NCBI RefSeq assembly: GCF_022812285.1
Contig: NZ_CP093300.1
Location: 2,666,001-2,730,000 of the forward strand
Reading direction: 5' to 3'
DNA from: Alkalihalobacillus sp. LMS39
Lineage (GTDB): Bacteria; Bacillota; Bacilli; Bacillales; Bacillaceae_F
Length of the DNA stretch: 64,000 nucleotides
A program made the translations under genes and the position numbers. The notes under the pieces were generated by a model that did no database searches, had not been told where the DNA came from, and saw nothing but the letters and a program-made list of their open reading frames with translations. Every line of letters starts with the position of its first letter. The first letter of the stretch is position 1. Shown here piece after piece: positions 35,681-44,439 of this stretch.

Positions 35681-36063
35681 TATGGGGCCTCCTCCAACGG
35701 CATCGTTGCGTCAGACGTAATTGTATAGTTTCCCGAACCAATAAATGGGAGTTGCACGACAGGAACACGAGTCGTTACTGAAACCGTCACTTCCGCACCA
35801 TAACTACCACTGCTTTCCGTTCGAGTGACATTCGTAACATCCAAGCCAAAAGCAGAGTTATTTACCGCTTGATTATAATCATCATGAACGGCGGCGACCC
35901 TTGCCCCGTCTCGTGCTGCTCCTTCAGTTACAACTACAGAATACGCAATGAGCGCTACTTGCCAAATAAACAATAATGCAAAAATAATCATAGGGAACAC
36001 AGCTAGAAATTCTATCATCTGTGAACCCTTTTCATTATGGATGTATTTCTTTAAAATTTTCAT
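35680..36063 (-). CDS. tadE: TadE-like minor pseudopilin
   Basis: A 127-aa protein with a short basic leader and EKGSQMIEFLAVFPMIIF: cleavage after Gly, Glu at +5, then a hydrophobic helix, as in TadE. VTEGAARDGARVAAV follows as in the TadE family. Minor pilin primed by the prepilin peptidase, which is not encoded in this window. Confidence 0.85.
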   Translation of the reverse strand: MKILKKYIHNEKGSQMIEFLAVFPMIIFALLFIWQVALIAYSVVVTEGAARDGARVAAVHDDYNQAVNNSAFGLDVTNVTRTESSGSYGAEVTVSVTTRVPVVQLPFIGSGNYTITSDATMPLEEAP

Positions 36064-36090
36064 CCTCTATCACCTATTATGAGTAGCGTA

Positions 36091-36306
36091 TTAACCTTCT
36101 CCTCCACCAGTAGCTCCTAAGCTTTTAATTAAGTTTGATAGTGTTTCCTTCACTGCACTAGCTATAATTTTATCGTCAGTCATAGCTGTTGCAATAGCTC
36201 CTAAAACTGCGATGACTACAATTCCTAGAGCAATCCACTCAATCGCTTGAGCACCTCTTTCATTTTTTACATACTGACCAATAAAGATTTTGAACTTCGT
36301 TAACAT
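36091..36306 (-). CDS. flp: Flp/class IVb major pilin
   Basis: A 71-aa prepilin: basic leader ending NERG, then AQAIEWIALGIVVIAVLGAI with Glu at +5 and a TM helix, and a small C-terminal domain ending in Gly. The ATG at 36306 is preferred to one six bases earlier because of spacing to AAAGGAGAG. It is expected to be the main subunit of the tight-adherence type pilus. Confidence 0.85.
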   Translation of the reverse strand: MLTKFKIFIGQYVKNERGAQAIEWIALGIVVIAVLGAIATAMTDDKIIASAVKETLSNLIKSLGATGGGEG

Positions 36307-36350
36307 ACTCATCTCTCCTTTTAATAATAATTGTTTTATAACTCCCTAAA

Positions 36351-37286
36351 TCATCCGAAGAATACATTTAAACCGAATGCTTCAGGGTTATAAATAATAT
36401 TTAAAAATAGTAAACCAATAATCAATAAAAACACGGAAGGTGCAACTAGAAACGTCGTAACAAGTGTAATTTGCGGACTTGCTTTTGCTGCTTTTTCTTT
36501 TGCTCTAAAGCCACGCATTGACCGCAAATCATCTGCTTGTATTTTAAACGTTGTAGAAACAGGTACACCTAAGGCTGTTCCCTGTATTAAAGAATTAACT
36601 AGTATTTCTAATTCACGAGATGTATTTCGGTTTAATAAATTTTGATATGCAATCTTTCGTGTTACACCTAAATCAATCTCACGACTAAACCGTTGGATTT
36701 CTTCACTTAATGGCCCTTCCATTTGATTTGATACTTGTCTTAGTGCTGTATCTAAACCAACACCTGCTTGAAGGGTAACACTGACAGTATCTAAAAAGTC
36801 AGGCATCGCTTCACTAATTAATTCCTGCCGTTCTCGCGCTTTATACCAAATCCAAAAGTTAGGAAAGAAGAAAGCGAGATACGGAGTTGTAATAAATAAC
36901 AACAATCCAAATGGCATTCCGATAATCATATACAGCCATGTAAAAATAAAGAAGGTGAAAAAAAGAACGTATCTCAACCCGTAAAATCCATCTAAACTTA
37001 GCTGGAATGGGTTCCCTGAGCGATCTAACATAACTTTATCATTTTCTTTTGTGAACAAACGGTATTTCGCTGTAGTTGGTGCAACATATTCTGCTGCTCG
37101 TAGAAACGGTTTCCATAAACGTTCTACCATATTTCCTTTTTCTTTTTTTAAAGTTTTATATTTTAATAGCTTTACTAAATTATCTTTTTTAGCAATTGTT
37201 AGCCATATATAAATGAACCCTATAAACAGGGACAGCAATACTAAAGCAATGAACAATAACGTTAGAAATACAAATTTCGCCCCCAT
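36351..37286 (-). CDS. tadC: TadC inner-membrane platform protein (type II secretion F domain)
   Basis: A 311-aa polytopic protein. The cytosolic T2SSF domain spans about 165-290: PDFLDTVSVTLQAGVGLDTAL, LVNSLIQGTALGVPVSTTFKIQADDLR, RGFRAKEKAAKASPQI, followed by TM segments. It partners TadB to form the assembly platform driven by the TadA ATPase. Starts 4 bp after the tadB stop. Confidence 0.87.
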   Translation of the reverse strand: MGAKFVFLTLLFIALVLLSLFIGFIYIWLTIAKKDNLVKLLKYKTLKKEKGNMVERLWKPFLRAAEYVAPTTAKYRLFTKENDKVMLDRSGNPFQLSLDGFYGLRYVLFFTFFIFTWLYMIIGMPFGLLLFITTPYLAFFFPNFWIWYKARERQELISEAMPDFLDTVSVTLQAGVGLDTALRQVSNQMEGPLSEEIQRFSREIDLGVTRKIAYQNLLNRNTSRELEILVNSLIQGTALGVPVSTTFKIQADDLRSMRGFRAKEKAAKASPQITLVTTFLVAPSVFLLIIGLLFLNIIYNPEAFGLNVFFG

Positions 37287-37290
37287 TTTG

Positions 37291-38223
37291 TCACACCCTT
37301 ATTTTCGTTATTTGTCGAATGATTAAAAATGAAGCTACTTGAATTGCAAGGAAAATAGCTAATAATATCATACCGAACAAAGAAAAGAGTGGATTTAAAA
37401 ACCCTGGAATGATTAAATTCATCATAAGGGCCATTGCTAATGGAAGTACTGGCAAAATAATAGAAACAAACTTTGATTCAGCAGTTACTGTACTCACTTC
37501 TTTATTGACCCTTGCACGTTCTTCTAATGTTTCAGCCATAAGAGACAAAATTTCAGCTAAATTTCCGCCCACTTTTCTTTGTATTAAAATTGTACTTACA
37601 AAAATCATTAAATCTTTACTATCCACCCGATCCCTAAACCGGGTCATCACCTCTTCAAAGTCATCCCCAAATTGTAGTTGTTGAACCATAGTTTGGAACT
37701 CTGGGCCTGCTGGTTCACTAATTTCTCTAGCAACCATTTCCATTCCTTGAGGAATCGTTAAACCCGCTTTAACGGAGTTACTTAACATTCTACAAATTTC
37801 AGGTAATTGTTTATTCACTAGTTCAGTTCTTTTATTTTGTCGAGAGTTCAAAAAGAACTTCGAGCCAACCCATACAACCAAATAAGATACGATTAAAGAT
37901 AAAAGAAAGACGAGCTGCATGAAATGGTAGCCTATAAATACCATTGTTAAAAATAACAATAAACAAGTCCCCGCGTACTCAGAAGGTTTTAATTTCAAAT
38001 TCGCTCGAGTAAGCTTAATACTTAAATCTTGAGCAAACTCTGATTGGTCAAACTTATCTCCAATACCTAATATAAAACTTTTACGTACTTTCGAATTTTC
38101 ATTTTCAAACCAGTTTTCTACCCGCTTCGTTGTTTTTTTCATACGAAAGCTTTGGATGAGATAAAAAACAAAAGCGAAAAAACAGACGATTGAACTTGTA
38201 AGTGATAATAAAGCCATATTCAT
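37291..38223 (-). CDS. tadB: TadB inner-membrane platform protein (type II secretion F domain)
   Basis: A 310-aa polytopic protein with T2SSF features: LPEICRMLSNSVKAGLTIPQG, LQFGDDFEEVMTRFRDRV, FVSTILIQRKVGGNLAEIL, then two C-terminal TMs. Its ATG overlaps the tadA stop, an operon signature. Confidence 0.87.
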   Translation of the reverse strand: MNMALLSLTSSIVCFFAFVFYLIQSFRMKKTTKRVENWFENENSKVRKSFILGIGDKFDQSEFAQDLSIKLTRANLKLKPSEYAGTCLLLFLTMVFIGYHFMQLVFLLSLIVSYLVVWVGSKFFLNSRQNKRTELVNKQLPEICRMLSNSVKAGLTIPQGMEMVAREISEPAGPEFQTMVQQLQFGDDFEEVMTRFRDRVDSKDLMIFVSTILIQRKVGGNLAEILSLMAETLEERARVNKEVSTVTAESKFVSIILPVLPLAMALMMNLIIPGFLNPLFSLFGMILLAIFLAIQVASFLIIRQITKIRV

Positions 38224-39554
38224 AGCACAATACCTTCTTTGAACATATATTCATTTAAACTAAACCCACTAGTACGAATTTTTTCATACACTGTAGGAAC
38301 ATATCCTGTAGCTAAAAAATGACCTTTAATATTCCCTGAGCTATCTGTTCCTTCACGGACAAATTTAAAAATATCTTTAACAAAAACACGACCATCTTCT
38401 TCGACGATTTCAGCAATACTCACGAGTTTTCTTTTCCCATCTGGAAGCCGCTCTGATTGAACGATGATATCAAGGGCTCCTACAAAATATCCTTGAATAA
38501 CATCTGGAGTTAGGGGCAATCCCGACATAATGACCATCGCTTCCAAGCGACCTAACGCATCTCTTGGTGTATTTGCATGGATTGTAGTTAAAGAACCTTC
38601 ATGACCAGTATTCATCGCTTGTAACATATCAATGGCTTCTGAACCACGAACTTCCCCAACAATAATTCGGTCTGGCCTCATCCGGAGTGCATTTTTCACT
38701 AAGTCACGAATTGAAACCTCACCAGAACCTTCCATATTTTTAGGCCTCGCTTCCAAGCGAACGAGATTATCGTATGTGAATCGTAATTCTGCCATATCTT
38801 CTATCGTTACAATTCGTTCTCCTGGTGGAATAGCACCCGAGAGCACATTCAATAATGTTGTTTTTCCACTTCCCGTTCCACCAGACACTAAAATATTACA
38901 TTTCGCTTTTACGATTGCCGTAAGAAACTCAGCCATTTCTTCAGTAAAAGTACCAAATTGTTGTAAATCTGCTATCGTAAATGGAGTTGGATTAAATTTA
39001 CGAATGGATATAGATGGACCGTCTAGACTAATTGGTGGAATAACAGCATTTACACGACTTCCATCTGGTAATCTCGCATCCACCATTGGCGAACTTTCAT
39101 CAACACGTCTGCCTAAAGGAGCGATAATTCGATCGATGATATGTCTGACATGCTGATTATCTTTAAACTTTACGTTTGTTCTCTCTAAACGTCCTTTTCT
39201 TTCAATGAAAATCTCTTTTGGTCCGTTTACCATAATTTCTGTTACATCATCACGCTGTAATAACGATTCAAGCGGTCCATACCCAACCGATTCATTAATA
39301 ATCTGTTGAATGATTTGTTCCATATCTTGTCTAGGAATAATAACTCGTTCTTCCTCGATCATTTGCTGAACCATTCTTTCAATTGTCAACCGTCTTTCAC
39401 TTGCAGGTAAGGCGATAATCGTTTCTAAGTCCGATTCTTTTATGATTCTTCCTTTATAATGACGAACCCAATGGTCATGCTGTTGGTCTCTAATATCCCA
39501 ATTGTCATCAATCATTCCTGTTGTTTGCTTTGACGCTCGTTCTAACCATGACAC
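38220..39554 (-). CDS. tadA: TadA/CpaF secretion ATPase
   Basis: A 444-aa hexameric ATPase of the type II/IV secretion family. Visible: GYGPLESLLQRDDVTEIMVNG (N-terminal), PDGSRVNAVIPPISLDGPSISIRKF in type, Walker A GGTGSGKTT, Asp box VTIEDMAELR, LRMRPDRIIVGEVRGSEA (Walker B) and GHEGSLTTIHAN (His box). Powers pilus extension and probably retraction. RBS AAGAGAGG. Confidence 0.92.
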   Translation of the reverse strand: MSWLERASKQTTGMIDDNWDIRDQQHDHWVRHYKGRIIKESDLETIIALPASERRLTIERMVQQMIEEERVIIPRQDMEQIIQQIINESVGYGPLESLLQRDDVTEIMVNGPKEIFIERKGRLERTNVKFKDNQHVRHIIDRIIAPLGRRVDESSPMVDARLPDGSRVNAVIPPISLDGPSISIRKFNPTPFTIADLQQFGTFTEEMAEFLTAIVKAKCNILVSGGTGSGKTTLLNVLSGAIPPGERIVTIEDMAELRFTYDNLVRLEARPKNMEGSGEVSIRDLVKNALRMRPDRIIVGEVRGSEAIDMLQAMNTGHEGSLTTIHANTPRDALGRLEAMVIMSGLPLTPDVIQGYFVGALDIIVQSERLPDGKRKLVSIAEIVEEDGRVFVKDIFKFVREGTDSSGNIKGHFLATGYVPTVYEKIRTSGFSLNEYMFKEGIVL

Positions 39555-39560
39555 ATTTCA

Positions 39561-40691
39561 TCACCTCTCTTTTAACACCTTTTCAGCATATCTTTTTACG
39601 TCTTTCATCACGTTAGAAGATAGTTTTTCATTTCTTTTCGAAATAAAAGGGACCCCCATATTGATAGCTGGTTGGACTGAAAAAAAGTCAGCGCGAATTT
39701 GAGCTTTTATTTTTGTATCTAATAGTTTACTAATATCATTATCTGTTAATTCACTCTTAGAGTGAGTTCGATTTAAAATTAATGACATTTCCCCTTTACT
39801 TCCAAGTTGAAAGCGTTGGAATAGTTTTAAAGCCTCTCGATAAGACCGTAATGACAAGCTATCTGGTGTCAAAACATAATGAATACGTGATGCTTCATTT
39901 AAACCGGTAAAACTAACAGAATTGACTCCACTAGGAACATCTAACACTACTTCATCAAAATGAGTTTGACATGTTCGAATGACAGCGGAAATTAGTTCTT
40001 CATTTATTTCTTCAGCACGCTGTGGGTTGGCAGGACCTAATATAAGCGTCAACCCTGTTTTACTTTCAGTTACGGCAATATTTTCAATATGGTTAATTGA
40101 TAATTCTGCTAACACTGGTCTTAAATCATAATATGACCGTGCGGGTTCAATACTAAATAGGGCTTCTACTCCCCCAAACTGAGCATTCAAATCAATTAAA
40201 GCAACTTTTTTATCGTGCTGAACTTGTAAATATTGAGCAAACATGGATGCTAAAAGTGTTTTTCCAGTTCCCCCTTTGGCACTATAAAAAGCATGTACAT
40301 TCCCTTTGCCAAACAAATCTTTAGATTTTCGTTGTTTAGCTCGCAGTTCTTCTATTGCAGAAAAAATTTCTTGTTGGAATAATTCTCGTTCATCTGGATA
40401 AACAAATACATTCGTCATTCCTTTTCTTAAGAAAAAACGAGCTTTTTCATAAGATTTTTCTGTTAAGAGAACATAGATTATTGCAGGTTGAGGCAAAGCT
40501 TCTTTATCAATAGCGTATGCAGCAGATTCATCGAAAATAAATACGCTATATGTATAACCTTTATTAAAAGACGATGTAAATTCAGTCTCTACATCACTTT
40601 CGATTTCTTCAATCGCTAAAAGATGCTGTACATCCGTAATTAGTTCATCTTGATTAGATATAATTAAAGCTTTACTATTTTCCACTGTCAT
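39561..40691 (-). CDS. tadZ: TadZ/CpaE MinD-like localisation ATPase
   Basis: A 376-aa protein: an N-terminal receiver-like domain (residues about 5-115) without an obvious phospho-acceptor, then a ParA/MinD domain with deviant Walker A FYSAKGGTGKT, DLNAQFGG and VVLDVPSG. TadZ proteins place the pilus machine in the cell. The last residues (VMKDVKRYAEKVL) are a helix. Confidence 0.85.
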   Translation of the reverse strand: MTVENSKALIISNQDELITDVQHLLAIEEIESDVETEFTSSFNKGYTYSVFIFDESAAYAIDKEALPQPAIIYVLLTEKSYEKARFFLRKGMTNVFVYPDERELFQQEIFSAIEELRAKQRKSKDLFGKGNVHAFYSAKGGTGKTLLASMFAQYLQVQHDKKVALIDLNAQFGGVEALFSIEPARSYYDLRPVLAELSINHIENIAVTESKTGLTLILGPANPQRAEEINEELISAVIRTCQTHFDEVVLDVPSGVNSVSFTGLNEASRIHYVLTPDSLSLRSYREALKLFQRFQLGSKGEMSLILNRTHSKSELTDNDISKLLDTKIKAQIRADFFSVQPAINMGVPFISKRNEKLSSNVMKDVKRYAEKVLKER

Positions 40692-40708
40692 TACTTCCCT
40701 TCATAAAA

Positions 40709-41422
40709 CTACGAATCAGTCTCATCACTTTCTTCTTCTACATCATCTTCAGTTTCTAATGGTTCTAATGCCTCTGTCTCATCCGGAACTTCCTCTAGTG
40801 GAAGTTCTTCACTACTTGATGAAATATGATTTACACGTAACACACGAATTTGTTGTGCTGTGTTTTGAAAATGAATCAATTCCTCAGCATCTTGTAAATC
40901 CATAGAAACTTTAATTAAAACTTTACTGTCACGTTCTTCTGCAGTTACAACGTCGACATCTTGAAATCTTCGTTTGGTAAGATGGTCATTTCCATCCTTA
41001 TAACTAACAATAATATCTACAATGTCTCCACCAGTAACACTTTGGTCAAAAATTACATTACTAGTTGGATTCAACCAAACGATTCTATGATTATTAGGAA
41101 TATCAATTACAGGTCTTACTATGTTATTCGTTAATAAATCTCCTTTAGCTAAGTTCACTATGACAATAGATTCTTCAATTTCACTTGCATTTAAAATGTA
41201 AGAAGATTGTTGTGTTGAACGTGGAACTTCAATCCAATCAATTTTATCTGGTGTTAACACGGAATATGATCTCAAATCTTGTTTCGCTACTGCGACGCGT
41301 ATTGTTTCTCCAAGTGCTTCTTGCGCCTTTGAAATTTCAGTCAAAACATAAAACGCTGTAAATAGCGCTAAAATAAATGCTAACGATAAAAACAAGAAAG
41401 CTTTTCTTTTGGCATTAATCAT
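40709..41422 (-). CDS. cpaB: CpaB/RcpC family pilus protein (SAF domain)
   Basis: A 237-aa protein with an N-terminal TM (residues 7-27), then a SAF domain: IRVAVAKQDLRSYSVLTPDKIDWIEVP, followed by LAKGDLLTNNIV. The C-terminus is a Glu/Asp/Ser-rich tail. RcpC/CpaB proteins bind the cell wall and gate the Tad machine; in Firmicutes with no outer membrane a peptidoglycan role is likely. Confidence 0.82.
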   Translation of the reverse strand: MINAKRKAFLFLSLAFILALFTAFYVLTEISKAQEALGETIRVAVAKQDLRSYSVLTPDKIDWIEVPRSTQQSSYILNASEIEESIVIVNLAKGDLLTNNIVRPVIDIPNNHRIVWLNPTSNVIFDQSVTGGDIVDIIVSYKDGNDHLTKRRFQDVDVVTAEERDSKVLIKVSMDLQDAEELIHFQNTAQQIRVLRVNHISSSSEELPLEEVPDETEALEPLETEDDVEEESDETDS

Positions 41423-42192
41423 TCGAATTCACTCCATATAGTTTCAGGTATTAATAACACATGCAAATAAGGGATATTAATAGGAAATGTGCTTGTTTCT
41501 ATATTTATCCGACGTTCAGTCTGGACATTCACTTGATTGTTAATTCCTTTTTCAACCAATATCACTCTTTTATTTGTTGTTTTCGTTTGAAATTCTTCAC
41601 TCCAATGAGCAAGTGTTGAATATGTTCGAAGCTTCAGCTTTCTATTTGCTATTGTTGATTCCGTAAAGCGCTGATATTCTCGAGTAGGTGTATATGTAAG
41701 CCACTTTTTTTTGGATTTAAATATCAAAGGGTTAGGTGAAATAATATACGATTCCGACATCCTTTTTAATCGTTTTAACTTTCGAGTAATGTCATGAGAA
41801 GACAGTTTTTTATTCAAGAAGATAGAATCAAACTTTGTTAAATAAAAAAGCAACTCTGCATTATTTTCAATTGGAATTAAGTTAATCTCGTAATCTGGCA
41901 ATAACCATGATCGAATTTTTGATAGATGATTAACATTAGTAAAGCGACCATCATAAAAATAAACAACTTCCTTATGCTCATTAACTAGTGATATGAAATA
42001 ATTCATTTCTTCTTCAAGTTCATATCGTTTTATTGTTATTCTCTTATTAAAGAAATGATAATGTGACTCGTCTAACACTTCTTTAAAGGTCGTTGCCGGT
42101 TTGACAAACTGAATTGGTTTGATTACTACGTTATGTGAAAGTTGTACACCTTCTATTTTGTATCCAAGAGACTCATCCACAACAATTACCAT
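41419..42192 (-). CDS. unknown protein, first gene of the tad operon
   Basis: A 257-aa soluble protein, no TM or signal peptide. It overlaps cpaB by 4 bp (ATGA), so it belongs to the operon. Two similar-looking alpha/beta stretches (VYFYDGRFTNVNHL; DSIFLNKKLSSHDITRKLKRLKR) and a basic mid-section. The C-terminal 60 residues form beta strands ending ILVEKGINNQVNVQ...IPYLHVLLIPETIW in type. Not recognised; probably a lineage-specific tad accessory protein. Confidence 0.65.
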   Translation of the reverse strand: MVIVVDESLGYKIEGVQLSHNVVIKPIQFVKPATTFKEVLDESHYHFFNKRITIKRYELEEEMNYFISLVNEHKEVVYFYDGRFTNVNHLSKIRSWLLPDYEINLIPIENNAELLFYLTKFDSIFLNKKLSSHDITRKLKRLKRMSESYIISPNPLIFKSKKKWLTYTPTREYQRFTESTIANRKLKLRTYSTLAHWSEEFQTKTTNKRVILVEKGINNQVNVQTERRINIETSTFPINIPYLHVLLIPETIWSEFE

Positions 42193-42840
42193 GTTTTTTC
42201 TCCATTCTTATACAATTTCTATATATCGAAAAAATTACCATGTAATAGTAAATACGTCAATTCCATACTAAACTCTCATTTTTTATGTTTTTATTTTGAA
42301 TTCAAGATATCATATGTGACCTTTTAACTATTCGTAAATTCTTGTATAACCCTTAATAGTTCAAGGATTTCTTTAATTCTAGTGTTTTTTCGACAAAACG
42401 AATTTGACTTTAAGGTACTTAGAGAATACAAGAGAAACATGTAAATATGACATTTGAACTAGAACAAAATACTTTTCTAGTAAGTTTTTATCATTTTACA
42501 TTTTTACATTTTTTTTCATCAGTGGTTCCCTTTGTGGTAAATAGTTACATATCATTCCATAAAAACCCATTTATTTCACTTCTTTTTTATACCAAACATG
42601 ACAGAAGCTCCTTTTTTATGTTCGTTTCAACTTCAACGGACATCTATTCCGCTATTTATTGAAAAAACACTGTTTCTAAAACTCTCTCGGACATTCATTC
42701 CGTTAAACTACGAAAAAACGTTGATTGCCCCTCTCATTAGTCCTATTAACGGAACAGATGTCCGATAGCATTCAAGCAAACGCGCTATTTATATAAATAG
42801 CGGAACACATGTCCGATACAAAATCGATTACAACAAAAAC
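42193..42840. other. intergenic region upstream of the tad operon, with dispersed repeats
   Basis: AT-rich, no credible gene. The first 250 bp should hold the tad operon promoter, which I cannot pick out. The right part carries four copies of the CGGACAT...TTCCG motif. Confidence 0.5.
42636..42818. repeat. interspersed repeat cluster: four CGGACAT-N-TTCCG motifs
   Basis: Copies at 42636-42654 and 42687-42705 (CGGACATNNATTCCG) and inverted copies at 42747-42767 and 42798-42818 (CGGAACANATGTCCG). Two forward and two reverse, so a transcript can fold into one long hairpin. The same motif makes up the 225-bp repeats at 53.8-54.4 kb. Confidence 0.8.
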
Positions 42841-42868
42841 ACAAAAACCCCCTTTAATCAAAGGGGGT
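42841..42868 (-). terminator. intrinsic terminator of the glutamate synthase operon
   Basis: Minus strand ACCCCCTTT, loop GATT, AAAGGGGGT, then TTTTGTGTTTTT; 23 bp after the gltD stop. Confidence 0.85.
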
Positions 42869-42890
42869 CCAATCGATCACTATAAAGTCT

Positions 42891-44378
42891 TTAAGGCAAC
42901 AAAGTGCTACCCATTAAATACTTATCACATTCTCTAGCCGCTTCTCTTCCTTCATGAATCGCCCATACGATTAAGCTTTGACCACGGCGGTTATCTCCGG
43001 CAGCAAATACACCGTCGACACTCGTTTTATAGCTGCCGTATTCTGCTTTAATTGTAGAACGACGATCAGTTTCTAGTTCGAGCTGGCGAATGATTTCTTG
43101 CTCAGGACCGGTAAATCCAATCGCTAAAAACACTAATTGAGCAGGCCAAACTTTTTCTGTACCTGGAATTTCGGTTCGGACTTTATTGCCCTTTTCATCA
43201 AAGCTTGTTTCTACCGCAATCGTATGAACTTCTTTAACATGACCATTCTCATCCCCGACAAATTTCGTCGTTTGCAGTTGATATGCGCGCGGATCATCGC
43301 CATAGACAGCAATTGCTTCTTTATGACCGTCCTCATGGTGATGGACGATCGGGAACAATGGCCATGGGTTTGAGTCCTCTCGATTTTCGGGACGTTCTCG
43401 GTTAATATCGAATTGTGTGATACTTTTTGCTCCATGGCGGACAGACGTTGTAATACAATCGACACCCGTATCCCCACCGCCGATAACGAGAACATCTTTT
43501 CCTTTTGCAGAAATAAAGTTTCCGTCTTCATGAGCAGAGTCTAAGAGACTTTTCGTGTTTTGATGCAAAAAGTCCATCGCAAAATGAATGCCTTTTAACT
43601 GTCTTCCTTCAACTTCAACATCACGAGGTTTTGTTGCACCTGTACATAAAATAACAGCATCAAAATCTTCTTTTAATGAAGAAACAGGAATGTCTTTGCC
43701 GATTTCTGTGTTTGTTTTGAACTGTACGCCTTCTTTTTCCAAAATATCTAAACGGCGTTTAATTGTACTATAAGATAGTTTTACATCAGGGATACCGTAC
43801 GTAAGCAATCCACCAATTCGGTCGTGACGTTCAAATACAGTGACAAGATGTCCCGCTTTATTTAATTGAGCAGCAGCTGCTAATCCAGCAGGACCCGATC
43901 CGACGATGGCTACTTTCTTGCCTGTTCTTTTCTTTGGTGGTTGTGGAACGATCCATCCCTCTTTAAAACCTCGTTCTACAATGCTGTATTCAATATTTTT
44001 TATCGTAACCGCATCACCGTCAAGAGCGACTGTACAGGAACCTTCACACGGCGCAGGACAAACTCGTCCCGTGAATTCTGGGAAGTTATTCGTTTTGTGA
44101 AGACGATGTAACGCTTCTTTCCATTGATTACGATAAATTAAATCATTCCATTCCGGAATTAAATTGTATACAGGACAGCCAATTTCGCCTGAACCATCCA
44201 TTGATGTTCCCGTTTGACAAAAGGGAACACCACAATCCATACAACGAGCTCCTTGTTGTCGGAGCTTATCTTCTGGTAATAATAATTGAAACTCTTGCCA
44301 ATTTTTCGTTCGTTCAAACGGATCCTGCTTTGGAGCATTGACACGTTCATACTCCAAAAAGCCAGTCGGTTTCCCCAT
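42891..44378 (-). CDS. gltD: glutamate synthase (NADPH), small subunit
   Basis: A 495-aa flavoprotein that passes electrons from NADPH through FAD and Fe-S clusters to the large subunit. N-terminal ferredoxin-like Cys sets: CMDCGVPFCQTG and CPAPCEGSC. FAD Rossmann GSGPAGLAAA, NADPH Rossmann GGGDTGVDC, and the C-terminal GVFAAGDNRRGQSLIVWAI. ATG at 44378 behind GGAGTGAGG. Called gltB in B. subtilis nomenclature. Second gene of the gltAB-type operon, 60 bp after the large subunit. Confidence 0.95.
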   Translation of the reverse strand: MGKPTGFLEYERVNAPKQDPFERTKNWQEFQLLLPEDKLRQQGARCMDCGVPFCQTGTSMDGSGEIGCPVYNLIPEWNDLIYRNQWKEALHRLHKTNNFPEFTGRVCPAPCEGSCTVALDGDAVTIKNIEYSIVERGFKEGWIVPQPPKKRTGKKVAIVGSGPAGLAAAAQLNKAGHLVTVFERHDRIGGLLTYGIPDVKLSYSTIKRRLDILEKEGVQFKTNTEIGKDIPVSSLKEDFDAVILCTGATKPRDVEVEGRQLKGIHFAMDFLHQNTKSLLDSAHEDGNFISAKGKDVLVIGGGDTGVDCITTSVRHGAKSITQFDINRERPENREDSNPWPLFPIVHHHEDGHKEAIAVYGDDPRAYQLQTTKFVGDENGHVKEVHTIAVETSFDEKGNKVRTEIPGTEKVWPAQLVFLAIGFTGPEQEIIRQLELETDRRSTIKAEYGSYKTSVDGVFAAGDNRRGQSLIVWAIHEGREAARECDKYLMGSTLLP

Positions 44379-44439
44379 GTTCCTCACTCCTACATTACTA
44401 ATCTAGTAGGCAGGGGGCCTTCCCCCGCCTTTTTTCTCT

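Noticed and set aside
37409-37684. Long plus-strand open frames opposite the tad genes (also 38632-39156, 33908-34153, 35295-35495)
   Set aside because: They lie wholly inside well-supported genes on the other strand, have no ribosome binding sites and show antisense-type composition.
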